64,000 nucleotides of DNA. Origin: Ctenosaura bakeri (taxonomy: Eukaryota > Chordata > Lepidosauria > Squamata > Iguanidae). The stretch's first letter is position 1. Each line of letters opens with the position of its first letter. Below, piece after piece: positions 23,098 through 35,039 of the stretch. The notes below the pieces were generated by a model. That model had not been told where the DNA came from and did no database searches. It saw only the letters and a list, made by a program, of their open reading frames with translations. The DNA lies in NCBI GenBank assembly GCA_948474755.1, contig CAOLHI010000357.1, positions 310,001 through 374,000 of the forward strand. The letters run 5' to 3'. A program made the translations under genes and the position numbers.

Positions 23098-24423
23098 ATT
23101 AGAAACCATCTGCTTTTGCTATCACAACTTCTAACAATGGCATGGATAGGTGGCAATGTGAGCAATTTTTGGCAAAGAACAAATACCTTTGCTAGATGGA
23201 GGAGATAGGAATTGTTCTCTGCGTGGTCCTTGGGGACACAGGAGTTCACTAGTTATTGCCAGGGCTAACCATAAAATTTAACCAAAGCTAGGCAGTTTGA
23301 CTGTCCTCGCAGAAGAGTTTGGGTTTCTATTTGTATCAGCCTTCTTACATCATCATTTTAGCTCCAAAATCTAAGGTACACATTGTGATAACACCTATAT
23401 TAGGTCATTCAGAAGTTATTAAAATCATTACCTAGTTTTCAAAGCCCATTGGCTTCCTCATCAAGTGAAGAAAAAATATAATTCAGGTGAAGAAAAGTCT
23501 CACTGTTAGAGTCACAGGTCTGTCTCTTGTTTGCTTGACATGTTACAGAGATAGGGTCTATGCAGACAGAGTTCAGACTCTGCTTCCCCCAAAAAAGGCT
23601 GGGGAGTAAATGAAAGCAATAAAATTTTCTTTGTCTCTCTGCTGTCACAAAGCCTCTCTCCTTTTGATCTAGATCTGTCCCTGTCCTCTATGAGGCCACA
23701 GGCCCCTGGGCTGGCAGAATTCAGTGATCCTCTGAGGAAGATCCTATGCTGTCAGGTCCAGAGATAAATTTAGATGTTATACAGACACAAAGCTTTATTA
23801 GATTTTAAAACTTTATTGTATTTTAAAACTCACATTAGATTGCACCTGAGTAATACAATTTATTTGCACAATCAGTACAGATATAATAACAGGTATCTTC
23901 TTTGGTACTGAATTTTCCAAGTCACGCTATATTTCAAATTCCTCCACACCAACATTCTAATGTGGTTCTGTATAGCTACAGTACAAAATTAGGGCTTAGT
24001 CCCTTCAAAAAGAATCCTGCCCCCTATGAAATTTTATTTCAGTCTCCAAATTTCTAACACTGCAGAGAGTGAGACATTGAAAACTGTTCACACATAGAAC
24101 TCCTCATTTTTGCTCTATCCACATTGTCTTGGTCTGCCCCTTGCCCTAAACTGTATTTCTAAATGTTCAACCGGACTTTTAAGTTATTGCAGTGCTAGAA
24201 ATTTGGAGAAAGGAAGAAAAATTTCATTGGGCTGGCAAAATTCTTATGGGGAGGAGAAGTCAAGGCTCTTATTTTGCTTGACCCATAGCTGTATCTCTGT
24301 CAAAAGCACAGGAGGCAGACATGACACAGAGAACCTTGAATGGTAGTAACATCAGCTCCTTCTACAAAGTGAGCTTTCTGTATATGGTGAGCCACAAGCT
24401 TTTTTATTTCTTTAGGTCTACAG
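23098..24423. other. No feature recognised apart from a small local duplication
   Basis: Around 23797-23832 the phrase 'attttaaaactttatt' is partly repeated in tandem. The rest is unassigned; frames are 78 codons or shorter. Confidence 0.4.
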
Positions 24424-24532
24424 CAGGGTTGAACTGCATCTCCCAGTAGCCCCTCCCAGCATACTGAACGGTAAGGAATGCTGGATGTTTAAGTTCAAGA
24501 CTATCTGGAAGACCACACAATTCCCATCCCAC
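24424..24532. mobile_element. Probable decayed hAT-like palindromic fragment
   Basis: 'ctgcatctcccagtagcccc' at the left and 'ctggaagaccacacaattcc' at the right resemble opposite arms of the small hAT-like palindromes, but pairing is weak. Confidence 0.35.
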
Positions 24533-24686
24533 TATATAATATAATAAGAAGCTGGAAGTCTCCTCACATGGGGATAGCTGTAAAAAGAAACTATTTAAAA
24601 ATGCCTTCACATAGTGGCCGTATAGTTATGGGTATCTTAACCCAGAGAAACAGGACATCACTATAACAGTAGTACTCAAAGACATA

Positions 24687-25251
24687 GGCCCTTTCCGCAC
24701 AAGGCTGGTGAATCGGTTTGTGCCGTTTCTTACTGGATTTTCTGGGCTCGAAACAAGGCGGACTTTCCCTCATTTCCTTCCGCGCAGCTACTGCGTATGT
24801 TCCATTCTGATTCAGAGGAGTGCAAGTTCATGAATCCACACTCCCTCCACCGGGGCCACTCCCACTACTCCCCTCACCCCATCCCATTGGCTGTGATTAG
24901 TCCCCCCTTTTTTTGCATGGTTTAGTATGTCACTGCGTACGTGCATATGTGCGTAAGTTCATACTACCCCCTGGCCCCTCTCATGAGCCCTCCCCTGACC
25001 ACCAATTCGCATTGGCGCGAATGTACGTGTCTGCACCACTGTGAAAGTATGAATCGGATTGATCTGGAAAATTGGAAACCGATTTCTTCCGGTTTTCAAA
25101 TAGCTCGCTTTACCACCACATGGGGGTGCATTTAATTGGAATTACGTGCGGAACAAAGGCAAATAAACCAAACCTGATCCGCTCCAAGGTGCAGAAGACC
25201 TCCGTGGCAAGACACATTGGCCCACCTTAATAACTGCATGTGGAAAGGGCC
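24687..25251. mobile_element. GGCCCTTTC-ended element, copy E
   Basis: Begins GGCCCTTTCCGCACAAGG and ends 'gcatgtggaaagggcc'. Its right 90 bp match the left end of copy C in inverse orientation ('ccgctccaaggtgcagaaga', 'cctccgtggcaagacacatt'); the interior is a different CpG-containing sequence. It is 565 bp. Three-bp flanks are ATA and ATC. Interior exchange between copies is a recurring property of this family. Confidence 0.7.
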
Positions 25252-25290
25252 ATCGTTCTGTTAGTCTAGATCAGTACGTAAAGGGAGTTT

Positions 25291-25434
25291 GTAGCACCTT
25301 TGAGATTGGGAGAAAGAGGTTTCTAGCGTATGCTTTTGTAGACTGGGTCTACTGGATTCCCATGATGAAGCAGCAGACCCAGTCTACAAAAACCTATGCT
25401 ACAAATCTCTTTTTCTCAGTCTCAAAGGTGCTAC
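25291..25434. repeat. 144-bp hairpin (inverted repeat with 60-bp arms)
   Basis: The left arm 25291-25350 starts GTAGCACCTTTGAGA and ends GTAGACTGGGTCT. The right arm 25375-25434 is its reverse complement with a few mismatches; the loop is 24 bases. The motif 'gtagcacctttgaga' recurs in reptile dispersed repeats, so this is probably two inverted copies of one element or a palindromic transposon. Confidence 0.85.
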
Positions 25435-27129
25435 AAGGACTTGTTAGATATAAAGGGGCAACAAGAATACATCACAACGCTGCTAAAGATTGCAAGCACA
25501 AAACAGCAGTAATTCCCACTAGGTTATTTGTTTGTATCTAGGAGATATCTTAACGTTCTTCATACTGCTGACTGACCACTGAAGCATGGGGCATAAACTT
25601 TAGAAGTGAACAATAAGAACGATGTAGTTATTAGTAACAGGTGAGGATGCCCCTTATTATGAGTGGACCCAATAGTGAAATTTGGGACTTTCATAATTAA
25701 ACCAACCCCCAAAGCTACCATCCTATTTTAAATCCCTTGCACCTTATTGCTATCACTGCCCATCTATGAGACAAACAATCTAGAAGATGGTTTCAAAATT
25801 AATTACTTTTAATAGGTTGGTATTGCAAATCATATCATTGACTGTCAATATTATAGTGATATGTGAAGTGTCTAAGAGCCACTCACATTTCGAAGGGAAA
25901 GTAGCCAGGAATTAGTGTCTGTGTGTCATTGTCTAAACTGTGTGTATCAACACAAGTGTTCGTTTTCCAGCATATATACACATATCTAATTTCTGAAGTC
26001 AATGAACAAATGACCAAAGAGACCATAGCAGCTAGAAGACAAATAAATTTGAGGTACACTGAAATTGGCCATTGGAATTCTACAGATTATGTTCTTTTCA
26101 TGCTCTGAAACAGGTTTAAGGATGTGTTCCTTGTATTTCTATTTTCTTCCATCTTGTTCGTGTGCATGTTTTTTTTCACATATTGTAATCTGAACTGGTT
26201 TGCAGTTTCCACAAGAATGCATACTCATGACCACGTTTTTAATGTACTTCATGCAGTTCATGAAGTAGACTCTTGACTATAAAAGAGCTGATGGCACAGT
26301 AAAACTTGTTTCATATGTTGAAAAAACACATAAAAACCATTTTCTAAATTTTGGACACAACATCTAATACAATCATCAAGAGGTCTCACAAGATACAAAT
26401 ATCTTCTTTCTTCCTTTACATTACCAGTGGTTTTTGTAAATCACCCAGAAGAACTCACTGCTCATTAATTCCTATTGCCATTTAGCATACAATAGCAGAA
26501 TGCACAAACCATTAACATTATGCCAGGGCGAGGCGAAGAGTGCAGAATGCCTTTGAGATCACTAAACATAAATGTGTGGGCCACAACAAGAAACAGCATT
26601 TTAATGAAACTATCTGTAGCACATGAATCTCTAGCCTCCTACACGAAGTGTTCTTGCACAAGTTGCCTCTACTCAGAAATGTAAATACCTTTAATCTATA
26701 GTAGGGACATCTCACACAATACACAGTTCAGACGCCAGCCATGAGTAATTAGCAGTGCCTGTTCATTAACAAATGGACTGTCTCCAGAGGCCAGAGTCTT
26801 CCAGGAAAAACCTATTAGTGTCTTTGAAGTCAATGGAACCTTTTTTGCAGCAGAATGTTTAAACTCATATGAAGGCTCCATTTGTTCTCCCAAACCAGTA
26901 AAGCATGCAAATATAAATGCATGTTGTAGTTCTACAAGGAACTGTAAAATGAAGATGGGGTGATACTCCTTGACATAGGCTCACAGTTTGGGTGTATTTC
27001 TGGATGCAGGTGACTTTGGGGGGCCCAGTTTCTGCAGTGACAGTTAACGGTGCACGGTTAAAGGTGGTGCACTAGCTATGTCTGTTCCTGGAAATATCTG
27101 ATTTGTCAATAGTAGTACATATCTTAGTT
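25435..27129. other. No feature recognised
   Basis: 1.7 kb of AT-rich sequence with frames of up to 73 codons. I see no repeat family or exon. Confidence 0.4.
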
Positions 27130-27745
27130 TTACCCCACCTCACTACTGTAACATGCTCTATGTAGGGCTTTTGAAGAGCATTCAGAAACCTTATGTGGCC
27201 CAAAGAGAGGCAACCAGATTGTTAACCAGGACTGGTTATATGGATCATACAATTCCCCTGCTGTTGCACCAGCTGCATTAGCTGCCAGTCTACCTCTGGC
27301 ACAATTCAAAGTAATGAATATGCCCTATAAAGTCCTATACAGCTCAGACCTAGGCTAGCTGAAGGACCATATCTTCCTATATGAGCCAGCCCACAATCTA
27401 AGATCTTCTAATTCTCTTCGTTCTACCTCCTTCACAGGCATGTCTCGTGAAAGAGGGCTTCTCAGTAGCCGATCCCATGCTGTTGGCATCTTTTATTAGG
27501 GAGGCAAGGATGGTTCCCTCCTTACTGTACTTTTGTTGAAAAGTGAAACTTTTCAAAAAGCTCTTAGGAATTGATAGCAGGGGCTTTTAATATTTAATAG
27601 TCTTCCTAACTTTTGTCTTTTATGGATTTGTTTTAAATTCTCTGGATAGTTTAATTGCATTTTAACAATGCAGTTGTCAACATTTTAACTGCATTTTAAC
27701 AAAAACTTGTGGTAATTTGAGGTTTGAAAGGATCCCAACATCTAA
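27130..27745 (+). mobile_element. 3' end of an L2/CR1-type LINE
   Basis: Decayed plus-strand coding corresponds to the C-terminal end of ORF2: a 'YCN..YVGLLKSIQKP' stretch, a 'LLLHQLH' stretch, and the conserved end region around 'RSSNSLRSTSFTGMSRE'. It is followed by an AT-rich 3' UTR with repeated 'ttttaactgcattttaac'. Stops and frameshifts occur throughout. Confidence 0.7.
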
Positions 27746-28447
27746 ATGGCCCTGTACATTCAAAGTTAACAAATCAGGGCAAGGCCAAGCTAAACACTAC
27801 TTTCTTCCCAATAGTTTTACTGACAGAAAAGGCACTTTCAAATACATGATTGTCCAGATATATCCTAGAATTGACATAGCCTCATGAAGATGGTGCCATG
27901 GAGCTGACATTAATATTCTGGGCCTTACTTCACTGAAAGGCTGCTGTGAAACAAGAAGCATCAAAATCATTGTTATATAAAGGTTGCAGAGCCAATGTAG
28001 AAAAGGCGCCAGCCCCTCGTATACATCTCACAACTCTCTTCCCTCAGAGCAGATGGAAATATTGAACACTCTTGACTCTAGTAACATTTTATTAGCTACA
28101 TTCATAATGCACTTGCCTGTTTGGCTTATCCTACCCAGGCCATTGTTGAGAAAAAATGGAAAAAGAAAAGAGGAGAGAAGAGCTGAAAAGCAGAAGGGAA
28201 GCTAGGCTGGCAACTTTACCTACAGCAAACCTCCACCTCCAATGTGAGGGGTATGTTTGCTTGTTTTTACACAAACAGCTTTTTTTCTACAAAGAAGTCA
28301 TAAAGTGCAAAAAACATTTTTGCAAAAAAACAAAATACTCCGTTTTCTCCTCAAAAATTTTGTGGGTTCTTTTTGCACCAAAACCAAATCATTGAAGCAG
28401 TGTTTTTCTGCAAAGAAATTTTTCACAAGAAAATCCTCAAATGCAAA
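27746..28447. other. Unassigned; A/T-homopolymer-rich around 28260-28440
   Basis: The second half has many A and T runs ('tgcaaaaaacatttttgc') that suggest an old repeat but without defined ends. Confidence 0.35.
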
Positions 28448-28482
28448 TCATCATCAAATCATCATCATCATCATCATCATCT
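28448..28482. repeat. (ATC)n microsatellite
   Basis: About eleven ATC-type units, interrupted once by AA. Confidence 0.9.
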
Positions 28483-30044
28483 CGTGGCAGTTGATCACTA
28501 TCATGGTATAGCGCCTCAATGTACTAAAATACCATTTTTCAGCAAGGACAAGGACAAGAAAATTTTCCTTTTCTGAACTCCAAACTCTGACAGAACTAGT
28601 AGAACTTTTCTTACTTCACTTTAGGTTTTATATGCTAAGACATCTGTGAACCACTTGAGAAGAAAATCTGGAACCCAGAGAATGATAGCGCTCAATACTA
28701 GGAAAGAACAAGACTTACATCTACCTGTTCTTATACTCAAGAAGGAATGTTTTGAAAAGGTTTTTTTCCCCTTTGCTATGCAAGGCTATAAGATTTTCTC
28801 CACATTTTCAGCCCCTTTTTGGGCAGAAGATCATCTGTGAAAATATCAGGGAGGTCCATTAAACCTCTTTTTTTTCCCAATTGCTGTTGCTGGGGCCTAA
28901 ATTGTTGGCAATTGTTTCAATATGTGTGAGTTTCCTTACAACCCTAGAAGGGAATCATAGGACTGAAAAAGAAAAGGCAACAGCTAGTCAATTAATGAGG
29001 GCATCCACCCATGCTTGGCACTTCTAGCTCAACTCTGCTATTACAGAGGGGTAAACATTTAATTGAAAAATCAGTGGAAACATGTAAAGTTGACCAAAGA
29101 CCAAAACTCCATCTAATGTATTCAATTATCCTGTGAACGAAAGTCCTCCGAACCATTTTCCTGCATTGAATTTGTAGTTACAAACAAAGACAGCAACCAA
29201 TTCTCCTCTGCCAATGGATGCAGCAACTGGAAATTTGACAGCTGCAGAAAGCTACCCACAGTGAGTGCTCCTGTAACTTTAAACATGTGCAGTGCAAAAC
29301 AAAACAAAAATGTTTCACAGCTTATATCCAACAGCAACGAACCTTAAGGCTGCTTTCCTAATTGATGTTCTTTCACCTGCTCTAAAACAAATCTGCCTAG
29401 AACAATGTAAAGTCGAATGGCTATACCTACAGACTAATGTTTATAAAAGCTTCTATCATTAAACACTGAAAAGAAGGAACGAAAACAAGAGAGCACATGA
29501 CACATCACCACCCATGCTGGAGTATTTAACAAAAGGAGGTGGTCTGCGATGCCAAATCCCATCATCTATTTAAAATCTCACCTAAACCACTATGCTTCAG
29601 TGCCTCCACCCCATCTGAATCCTGTAATATGGGAATAATATTATTAGCCCATCTGATCAGACTGTTGTAAATAAGGATTATTATGATAATATGCATGAAG
29701 CGCTTAGAAAGACTAAGCCAAATATTTCTGAAAGTCTGAATGAGGCTTAACTGTGCTCTGGTTCAAAAGGTTTCCAGGCTGATTTCTTAAAGAGTCTCAG
29801 AATTAGACAGCTTTTCATGAGAAATGTAAAAGACAAAAGACTAAAAGGACATTATGAAGATTACAGATCAATTAAGGAGAATCTTAGCATAACTTCACTG
29901 GTACTCTGCAGACAAGTATTAATTATCAGTTCCTCAAGGGGATAAAACTGCCTTTACGTGAACTTAAGAGAAACACATTTTCTAGAGAACTAGAGTAGTA
30001 GGTAAGTCTAGGTTACTAGGAAGTTCCACCATCATCGCAGGTAC
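28483..30044. other. No feature recognised
   Basis: AT-rich sequence with short frames only. Confidence 0.4.
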
Positions 30045-30372
30045 AGCTCACGAGGATGTGGGAGAGAGCCTTCTCGATGGCTGCTCCCAGGCTATGGAAC
30101 TTCCTCCTGAGAAGAGGCTTGGCTGGCCCTCTCTCGGCATTCCTTTCATTAGCAGGCCAGGACTTGCCTAGTTAAACTAGCCTTCAGTTTTTAAAACCCT
30201 GGTTGGGGTTTTAATGTGTTTTAAATTGTTTTAAACTCCTGTTTTAAATAGTTTTTATTAATGCTTTTTAATTTTTGTATTCCAGAATGTTTTTAGCTAT
30301 ATAGTTTTAATGTAGCTTATAAGCCACCTTGGGTCCCTTATGGGAGAAAAGAGGAATGTAAATTGAAATCAT
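30045..30372 (+). mobile_element. 3' end of an L2/CR1-type LINE
   Basis: The first 130 bases encode a decayed ORF2 C-terminus (MWERAFSMAAPRLWNFLL-like stretch), followed by an AT-rich 3' UTR with repeated 'gttttaa' and a final 'aagccaccttgggtccctta' block and short A-rich tail. This is the usual L2/CR1 ending in reptiles. Confidence 0.8.
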
Positions 30373-30909
30373 ACATGCATACACAATACTAAAGGAACTG
30401 GCAGATATAATCTCAGAGCCAATGTCTTTGAGGATTCTTGGAGGACAGGAGGGGTCCATCAAACCAGAGGAAGGCAAATATTGTCCCCATCTTCAAAAAC
30501 AGGGGGAAAGGACCCAAGCAGTTACTGACCAGTCAGAATAAATTCACTCAAAATTTATTAGAATATGTGTATCCTAATGTTTTTGCACTGGAACAGTTGA
30601 TAAGCCTGAATCTGCTGAATCATTGGCTTCTAATCCCTACATATATCCAGGAGATGTAAATCAGGGCAGCTTCATACAAGCATTCATAAAGATCAAATTC
30701 CTCAAATAACTTCCTTCCTTCATGCATTGTAAAAAGATAAGCCTAGCCCATCGTCCCTTGAACTCCTTAAGAGCCTAACTGGGCATGCCATATAGCCATC
30801 TGCAACTGTTTTAGTGAACAAAACTTTTTGAGCCAAGTTGTTTTGAGCCCATTTGCTTAGGAGCACGAAAAGGAAGAAACAGTGGTGGTTCTTCACTTCC
30901 ATGTCGTTG
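30373..30909. other. No feature recognised
   Basis: Unassigned sequence with a 73-codon frame at 30438-30659 lacking any motif. Confidence 0.4.
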
Positions 30910-31035
30910 GGGCTGTGAACACACTGTGTTTTAGTCTGAACTTTAAAGGTGATAAGCCTAGTTTAGATTTAGGATTCAGCAACTTTGATAGTGTTTTTAA
31001 AGTTCAGGTGACAACCTGGAATTGATTCATAGCCC
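30910..31035. mobile_element. Palindromic element of the TTTAGTCTGAACTTTAAAGG family, copy 2
   Basis: Left end GGGCTGTGAACACACTG, then TTTTAGTCTGAACTTTAAAGG-type text. The right end read on the other strand is GGGCTATGAATCAATTCCAG then 'acctgaactttaaaaac'. Both arms are about 40 bp; total 126 bp. The matching length and layout of the copy at 34603 support a real family. Confidence 0.6.
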
Positions 31036-31939
31036 TGCTGACATAAAAGCCAACACCTGCCCCTGGGAAAAAGGAATCCCCCCCCCAAACAAGTAATCAA
31101 TATAAAATGGTTGGACTTGCTTTTATCTCTGGTAAGGAAAAATAGGTAGAAGCAATTTTAAGGGGGGAAAAATGGGAAGCAGAAGAGTTAAGTACTCACT
31201 CCATTCTCCCAGTGCATTCTCCTACTACTCTCCATTTGGGTGGAGAGGTTGAAAATCATTTGACACATATAGAAAAGTGAAATCAGCAGAAATTTTGAAG
31301 CCATGAAAAAAAAAACAGTTCTGGTCAGAACCCCCCCCCCGGAAATTTCCAGAAAATTGGGAAAAAAGCATATTAACCCTCCTTTTACAGCTTGAAAGAT
31401 TTTTTTTAAAAAAATTAGGAACACAAAATTCTTGCTATATGATTTTGATTAGTATAAAATTTTCATGCTTGACCCCTTAAAAGTACAGTGTATTAGAATA
31501 TAATTACAAATTGAACTCTGTTTTTGTTTTGCTTTCTACAAATGGAGCTACAAGATACTGTATACTGTATATCATTCTATAATTCTTCCAGAAAAAGTGG
31601 GGGGTTTCAGGGGGGGAAAAAACAGGAGAAAAGAGGTTTCTCTGTAATTTTTCCATTTTTAGCTCCAGGTCTTCACATACCTACACACATCAGCATGTCT
31701 TTTCAAGTTTGGTCCTTAGAGTGATAATAGTGGAATGGGACAAGCACACAGCTTGTGAGGGTTGGATGGAAGAGATTAATGCTTCACAGAGAAACATGAG
31801 CGGGGCACAGACTGAAAATCTTTCAAATGTTGATGAAATTAAAATTACATGTACCTGGGAAAGGGAAGCTGTGACGCTACCAATGCATAAGTTAACAGGC
31901 ACAGGCAGTGGGAGCTTATGAATTCTCACTTATGAAGTT
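31036..31939. other. Unassigned, with homopolymer runs
   Basis: Contains a C10 run (31331-31340), several G and A runs (31590-31625), and no recognisable repeat or exon. Confidence 0.4.
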
Positions 31940-32152
31940 TGTTGTTGTTGTGTGCCTTGAAGTTGTTTCTGACTTACGGCAACCCTATGGTGAACCTATC
32001 AGGGGATTTTTTTGGCAAAATCTGTTTAGAGGGGATTTGCTTTGTGACTTGCCCAAGGTCACTCGGTGGGTTCCATGGTCGAGTGGGAATTCAAACCCTG
32101 ATCTCCAGAATCATCGTTCAACACTCCAAATAATTGCACCCATCTGGCTCTC
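31940..32152 (-). mobile_element. Sauria SINE, long form
   Basis: Minus-strand SINE with Bov-B-type tail ending 'acttcaaggcacacaacaac', the central segment between 'ttgccaaaaaaatcccc' and the 'gtgaccttgggcaagtcac' core, and a tRNA-like head with B box-like 'ggtttgaattccc'. About 10-15% decayed. Confidence 0.87.
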
Positions 32153-32686
32153 CACCATATGGTAATTTCCATAGTAATAATTAATATATTATTGGGGCAG
32201 AAGGAATATGTTCATAACAGTTGCTACCTATGGATTCCATATAACAAATAATAATCATAAAGCATATTAAAAATAGATTAGATGAAGAGAGCCTAAAAGA
32301 CAACTAAATAATGCATATAAATCCATAATTCCCCATCCATTAGATAGATGCTTTTTGTATCAAGAATCAGTGGTCTGTTTACAATATGTCAAAATCATTT
32401 TGTGTGCTTTCTTTCCGCCGGCACCTAGACATCTTTGCTTCACATTATCAGCCTCCAGTAATGCTTATCCAAACAGCATTTCAAGCTAACATACAGTTTG
32501 GATTAGGCCTACATTCCTGCTCGACATTAATCTTAGTTATTTAGGTCCCAGCTGAATCCACTGGCTTTGGAACAATCTTGTTTGAAAGACGTGCTGGACA
32601 GAATACAGCAGGAACAGGCCAATTTGCTCATATGTTTCAGAGGAACAGCTGATCAAGGAATCCACTCCATCAATACGAGAGACTTC
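32153..32686. other. Between two SINEs; possible conserved element at 32380-32580
   Basis: The stretch 32380-32580 is repeat-free with 'tcacattatcagcctcc' and 'ctcgacattaatcttagtta'. It might be a conserved element, but nothing more can be said from one sequence. Confidence 0.2.
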
Positions 32687-32899
32687 GTTGTTGTTTGCTT
32701 TAAGTTGTTTGTGACTAATGACAACCATGGGGTTTTCTTGATAAGATTTGTTCAGAGCGGGGGTTTGCCTTTGCCTCCCTCTGAGGCCGAGAGTGTGATG
32801 TGCCCAAGGTCACCCAGGGGGTTTCCATGGCTGAGTGGGAATTGAAAGCCTGGCCTCCACAGTTGAGGTCCAATGCTCAAACTATTACGCCACACTATC
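32687..32899 (-). mobile_element. Sauria SINE, long form
   Basis: Minus-strand copy with the long central segment ('gaggcaaaggcaaaccccc' read on the minus strand), core 'gtgaccttgggcacatcac' and tRNA-like head. A small deletion removes the 'gcgaccctaaggcgaacc'-type region near the tail. Confidence 0.85.
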
Positions 32900-33487
32900 T
32901 AAAACAAATATTCTTTTTCAGAACGCAATGAACAGAGAAAGCTACTAGCGTTAGATACACTGTGCCAGTTCTTCCACAGCAGACATTCCCTCTATAGCTT
33001 CTACAGCTCACTTACTGTCTCTGACCCAATAACATCATTTGAGTTAAATCTAATAGCCTCCCCTTAAGACGATATAGATCATTGCCATTTTAAAATCAAC
33101 AAAATGCAGAGGAAACATAAACAGACTGACAACTCCTTAAAAAAAAAGTTCAGAGAAATAATGAAAACTTTTAAATGGCTTTATAAACACCTATTCATTT
33201 TTTCCTTGGGCTGAGTGTGGTGAACTTTTTTGTCACTATGGACACTATCCACAACTCTACCCCACCCCTCAAAGATAATGAGAATGAAATATACTGTTTA
33301 AAAAGGTTGAAAATGGGTAGACTGTTTGGCAGGTGAAAACTCCCAAGGATGACAGGATCTTGGTGAGCTTATCCTTACTTCTTCCTTCTGGGCTGAAAGA
33401 GTTCTGTATGCTCTATATGTCTTTCATATTTGTTCATTATCACCATGGCTCATCTCTCAGAGCTTTAGTAAAAATGAAGAGATGGAA
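32900..33487. other. No feature recognised
   Basis: AT-rich sequence with no repeat recognised. Confidence 0.4.
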
Positions 33488-33505
33488 GGGGAAGGGAGGG
33501 GAGGG
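33488..33505 (+). repeat. G-quadruplex motif
   Basis: Four runs of three to four G separated by one or two A: GGGG, GGG, GGGG, GGG. It is embedded in a purine-rich patch. Confidence 0.75.
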
Positions 33506-33706
33506 AAGGATATAGGCCAAAAGACTCCAATGCTATTTAACTACAGCTGGGTTGGAAATCATATGGCCAACAGGCTGCACATGGTGCCCTAATGCTAATG
33601 TTGTGGCCTCTGGAGTCATTCCCCAAATGAGCAGAACATGTTTTTGATTCTCCCTTCCCACAAGTAAGTGAGAGAATCATACGTCCTAAAACAAGGTGAG
33701 ATGTCA

Positions 33707-33755
33707 CACGCACATGCATGCATGCACACGCACACACACGCACGCACGTACACAC
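33707..33755. repeat. CA/CG/ATGC mixed microsatellite
   Basis: Alternating purine-pyrimidine tract of CA, CG and GCAT units. Confidence 0.9.
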
Positions 33756-34602
33756 CATTTTAGCAAAGAATCCCAATTTTGCTTCTTTCCCAAACCAGAA
33801 ATGTCAAACCAAAAATTACCTTTTAATCACTGCTAGTTTTTGCTCGGAAAAGCTAATGCAGCCCCTAGAGAGCCCTGGGGTTGAAAAAAATCAGCCCAAG
33901 AGTCATGGAGTTTTACCGCTCCTGACCACTTGTAATCTCTCACGATCCCCCAGTAGGCATGCTGTTTTGCAAACTCTGCTTTTAACCTACTGTTTGGAGG
34001 GAGTCTGTCCTGGATATATTTCCAGAGCTTTATTTTGTGAAGACCCCCCCCCTCCAAATAAGTGCACTAGCAATGACTGGTGAGAGCATATAAAACTTCT
34101 GCCAATATTTCTTACACAAATAGATGTTGGCTTTTAAAAAATGCATTCTGCCTTTGAGTATAATCAAACAGATGCACTATGGGTTATAAGTATCAATATT
34201 TATTTTATAATAGACAACAAACATAGATAGGATAAAGGGTTTTTCGAGAAAGACAATATGATAGCAGAATATTTACATGTCTACTCAAGGAACAGATAGC
34301 TTCCTGTGCCCGTTGTACAGGATCATGCATGTATAGATTCTGCTTTAACACAATGTTCTAAAGTGTCAAGATGAGGGGTGCTAATGCTTGTGAAAAACAT
34401 GCATTGTTCCCTAGTGCAGCAATTGATGATTTGTGTTAGGAGTTAATGGGAAGGACTTACATATATGCCAGAAAGCAAAGAAGTCTGTTCAAGGAGTAAA
34501 CCCTTGCCTAGTGTCCCTAGGTACTGACAGTCAAGTTTTCCCCTTCTCGATAGGCTTATGTCTTCAATGGCAGTTGCTGGTTTCCATGCCATGCAGGAGA
34601 GT
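33756..34602. other. No feature recognised
   Basis: Frames of 74 and 121 codons on opposite strands (33718-34083) overlap and contain no domain I know. C7 run at 34045-34053. Confidence 0.4.
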
Positions 34603-34729
34603 CAATCTGTTCTGGGATTTAGTCCAAAGTTTAAAGGGGCTATCCACGATGCTGAAGCCATTCTGGAAATCAGCATCATTACCTTGGACAGATCCTTTAA
34701 AGTTAACTTCAAAATCCAGTGCAGATTTG
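34603..34729. mobile_element. Palindromic element of the TTTAGTCTGAACTTTAAAGG family, copy 3
   Basis: Left arm 'caatctgttctgggatttag' then 'tccaaagtttaaagg'. The right arm, reverse complemented, is 'caaatctgcactggattttg' then 'aagttaactttaaagg'. It is 127 bp, palindromic over about 40 bp per arm, and matches copy 2 in layout. Confidence 0.6.
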
Positions 34730-35039
34730 TTGTCTTACTGACATGGAAGCCACTACATTTTGGACTCTGTTGTTGGTCACACTAAATTGGAGCAAGAAAA
34801 TGGAACAGAGCATGTTGGGAACAATTTTTCTTCAATCCATTAAAAAAAAAAGCTAGTAACCAGGGTCTCCCATGTCAAGACAGGCTTTTGTTAAGGAGCC
34901 AGCCGAAACATGCCAAACAGCTACTGGGCAGCAGCAGTAGTGGATGGATGGGGCGACACTAGCAGAAAGTTTCTCAGAGACAATGGCTGTGGTACCATAA
35001 CTAACACTTGTTAGTATTGTGCAGAAGGAGGCACAGTAA
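34730..35039. other. No feature recognised
   Basis: Short unassigned stretch leading into the BovB element; includes a short A run at 34843-34851. Confidence 0.35.

Noticed and set aside
31940..32152. tRNA gene on the minus strand
   Set aside because: A and B box-like motifs belong to the SINE head; no cloverleaf can be drawn and the SINE tail follows.
33718..34083. 121-codon frame starting in the CA-rich microsatellite
   Set aside because: The start is low-complexity and the rest shows no domain.
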